Assembly: GCA_946414625.1 (NCBI GenBank)
Contig: CAMKPI010000086.1
Span: forward strand, 1 to 6,909
Direction of reading: 5' to 3'
From: an uncultured Spirochaetaceae bacterium
GTDB lineage: Bacteria > Spirochaetota > Spirochaetia > Sphaerochaetales > Sphaerochaetaceae
DNA: 6,909 nt
Within the stretch, counting starts at the first letter, position 1. Every line of letters starts with the position of its first letter. A program made the position numbers and the translations under genes. This document shows positions 6,467-6,909 of this stretch, piece by piece. The notes beneath the pieces were generated by a model. It saw nothing but the letters and a program-made list of their open reading frames with translations. It made no database searches and was not told the DNA's origin.

Positions 6467-6481
6467 GCGGCGATGCGCCGC
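6467..6481 (+). promoter_or_regulatory. GC hairpin just before the miaB ribosome site
   Basis: GCGGCG (6467-6472) pairs perfectly with CGCCGC (6476-6481) around a three-base ATG loop. It ends six bases before the miaB GAGG. It may influence initiation, or be the stem of a weak terminator, since CTTCTT follows. Its role is undetermined. Confidence 0.4.
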
Positions 6482-6487
6482 CTTCTT

Positions 6488-6491
6488 GAGG
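6488..6491 (+). promoter_or_regulatory. Ribosome binding site of miaB
   Basis: GAGG sits 7 nt before the ATG at 6499, good spacing, and fixes this start. Confidence 0.7.
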
Positions 6492-6498
6492 TTCTTTC

Positions 6499-6909
6499 AT
6501 GAAAAAGTTTTACATAGAGACATACGGCTGCCAGATGAATGTGGCGGAATCCAACGCGATGGAAGCTCTTTTGAAAGGTGCTTTCTGGGCCGAGGCACCG
6601 GATCCGGAGGCGGCGGATCTTGTAATTATAAATACATGTTCCGTGAGAAAGTCCGCTGAAAACAGGATTTGGGGGAGACTCGGATTCTACAAGGCTCTGA
6701 AATCGCGCCGGGCGGCAACGCCGGATTCCAAACCTCTTCTTCTTGTCCTTGCCGGGTGCATGGCGGAGCGGATTGGGGACGATATAAAGCGGGAGAACCC
6801 TCATGTGGACGTTGTGCTTCCGCTGAACGACAAGCTGAAGATCCTCTCCATAGTAGGCGACGGCGGCGGCCAGGACGATTTCGCCTCGGACTTCATTGCC
6901 GCCTTCACC
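6499..6909 (+). CDS. miaB: tRNA-2-methylthio-N6-isopentenyladenosine synthase, N-terminal part
   Basis: Radical-SAM methylthiotransferase that adds a 2-methylthio group to i6A37 of tRNAs reading UNN codons. The first 137 residues are in the window and the gene runs off the right edge. The N-terminal methylthiotransferase domain shows its three Fe-S cluster cysteines: Cys11 (YGCQMN), Cys47 (NTCSVR) and Cys87 (AGCMAER). YGCQMN with NTCSVR is typical of MiaB; RimO usually has LGCPKN and MtaB has GCKVN. The radical-SAM CxxxCxxC motif and the TRAM domain would lie beyond the window. The start MKKFYIETYGC is typical and follows a GAGG ribosome site. It lies on the folD strand, 315 bp downstream; I found no clear promoter in the spacer, so read-through from folD is possible. 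Confidence 0.95.
   Translation, partial: MKKFYIETYGCQMNVAESNAMEALLKGAFWAEAPDPEAADLVIINTCSVRKSAENRIWGRLGFYKALKSRRAATPDSKPLLLVLAGCMAERIGDDIKRENPHVDVVLPLNDKLKILSIVGDGGGQDDFASDFIAAFT

Larger units (their letters stand above)
6184..6498 (+). other. 315-bp folD-miaB spacer without a recognised gene
   Basis: From the left it holds short TACTTA repeats (three copies within 6187-6207), ACCGCGTGGG twice (6233-6242 and 6263-6272), and the two downstream copies of the folD end. After copy 3 its frame runs ESGKGNV and stops at 6350-6352. The rest (6353-6460) is GC-rich with no promoter, RNA gene or gene that I recognise. An open frame from 6309 crosses into miaB out of frame and is judged spurious. Confidence 0.6.

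Noticed and set aside
6309..6659. Rightward open frame of 116 residues across the folD-miaB gap
   Set aside because: Its second half overlaps miaB out of frame and ends in low-complexity GSGGGGS-like sequence. It has no credible start signal.

Overview
This window looks like a chromosomal fragment from a spirochaete of the Treponema type. The base composition is moderately GC-rich by eye. The main pointers are a spirochaete-style lipoprotein with a loose lipobox, a small outer-membrane beta-barrel encoded divergently from folD, and a MiaB with a YGCQMN start. I recall a similar barrel/folD pairing in Treponema pallidum (TP0733/TP0732). The genus call is inference and could not be checked here.

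Layout. Positions 1-73 are an assembly artefact: two exact copies of a 29-base segment flank the 13-base end of an Illumina TruSeq adapter. A possible gene 3' end stops at 130. uvrA (167-3067, +) is complete and encodes the damage-recognition ATPase of nucleotide excision repair. It converges on a leftward pair of envelope genes, with two hairpin terminators in between (about 3075-3242). The pair reads from right to left: a secreted, probably eight-stranded beta-barrel (5034 to 4438, -), then 8 nt later a large lipoprotein of unknown function (4429 to 3302, -). A 252-base divergent spacer (5035-5286) holds a good sigma70-type promoter for folD, an extended -10 for the barrel gene, a direct repeat, a palindrome and leader hairpins. 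folD (5287-6183, +) encodes methylene-THF dehydrogenase/cyclohydrolase. A 315-base gap without a recognised gene follows, holding two degenerate copies of the folD 3' end. miaB (6499 onward, +) runs off the right edge.

How the genes relate. The rightward genes are housekeeping functions: DNA repair, one-carbon metabolism and tRNA 2-methylthiolation. The two leftward genes form a likely two-gene envelope operon whose products may work together at the outer membrane. That pair is the least characterised part of the window. I see no CRISPR array, transposase, phage gene, tRNA or rRNA.
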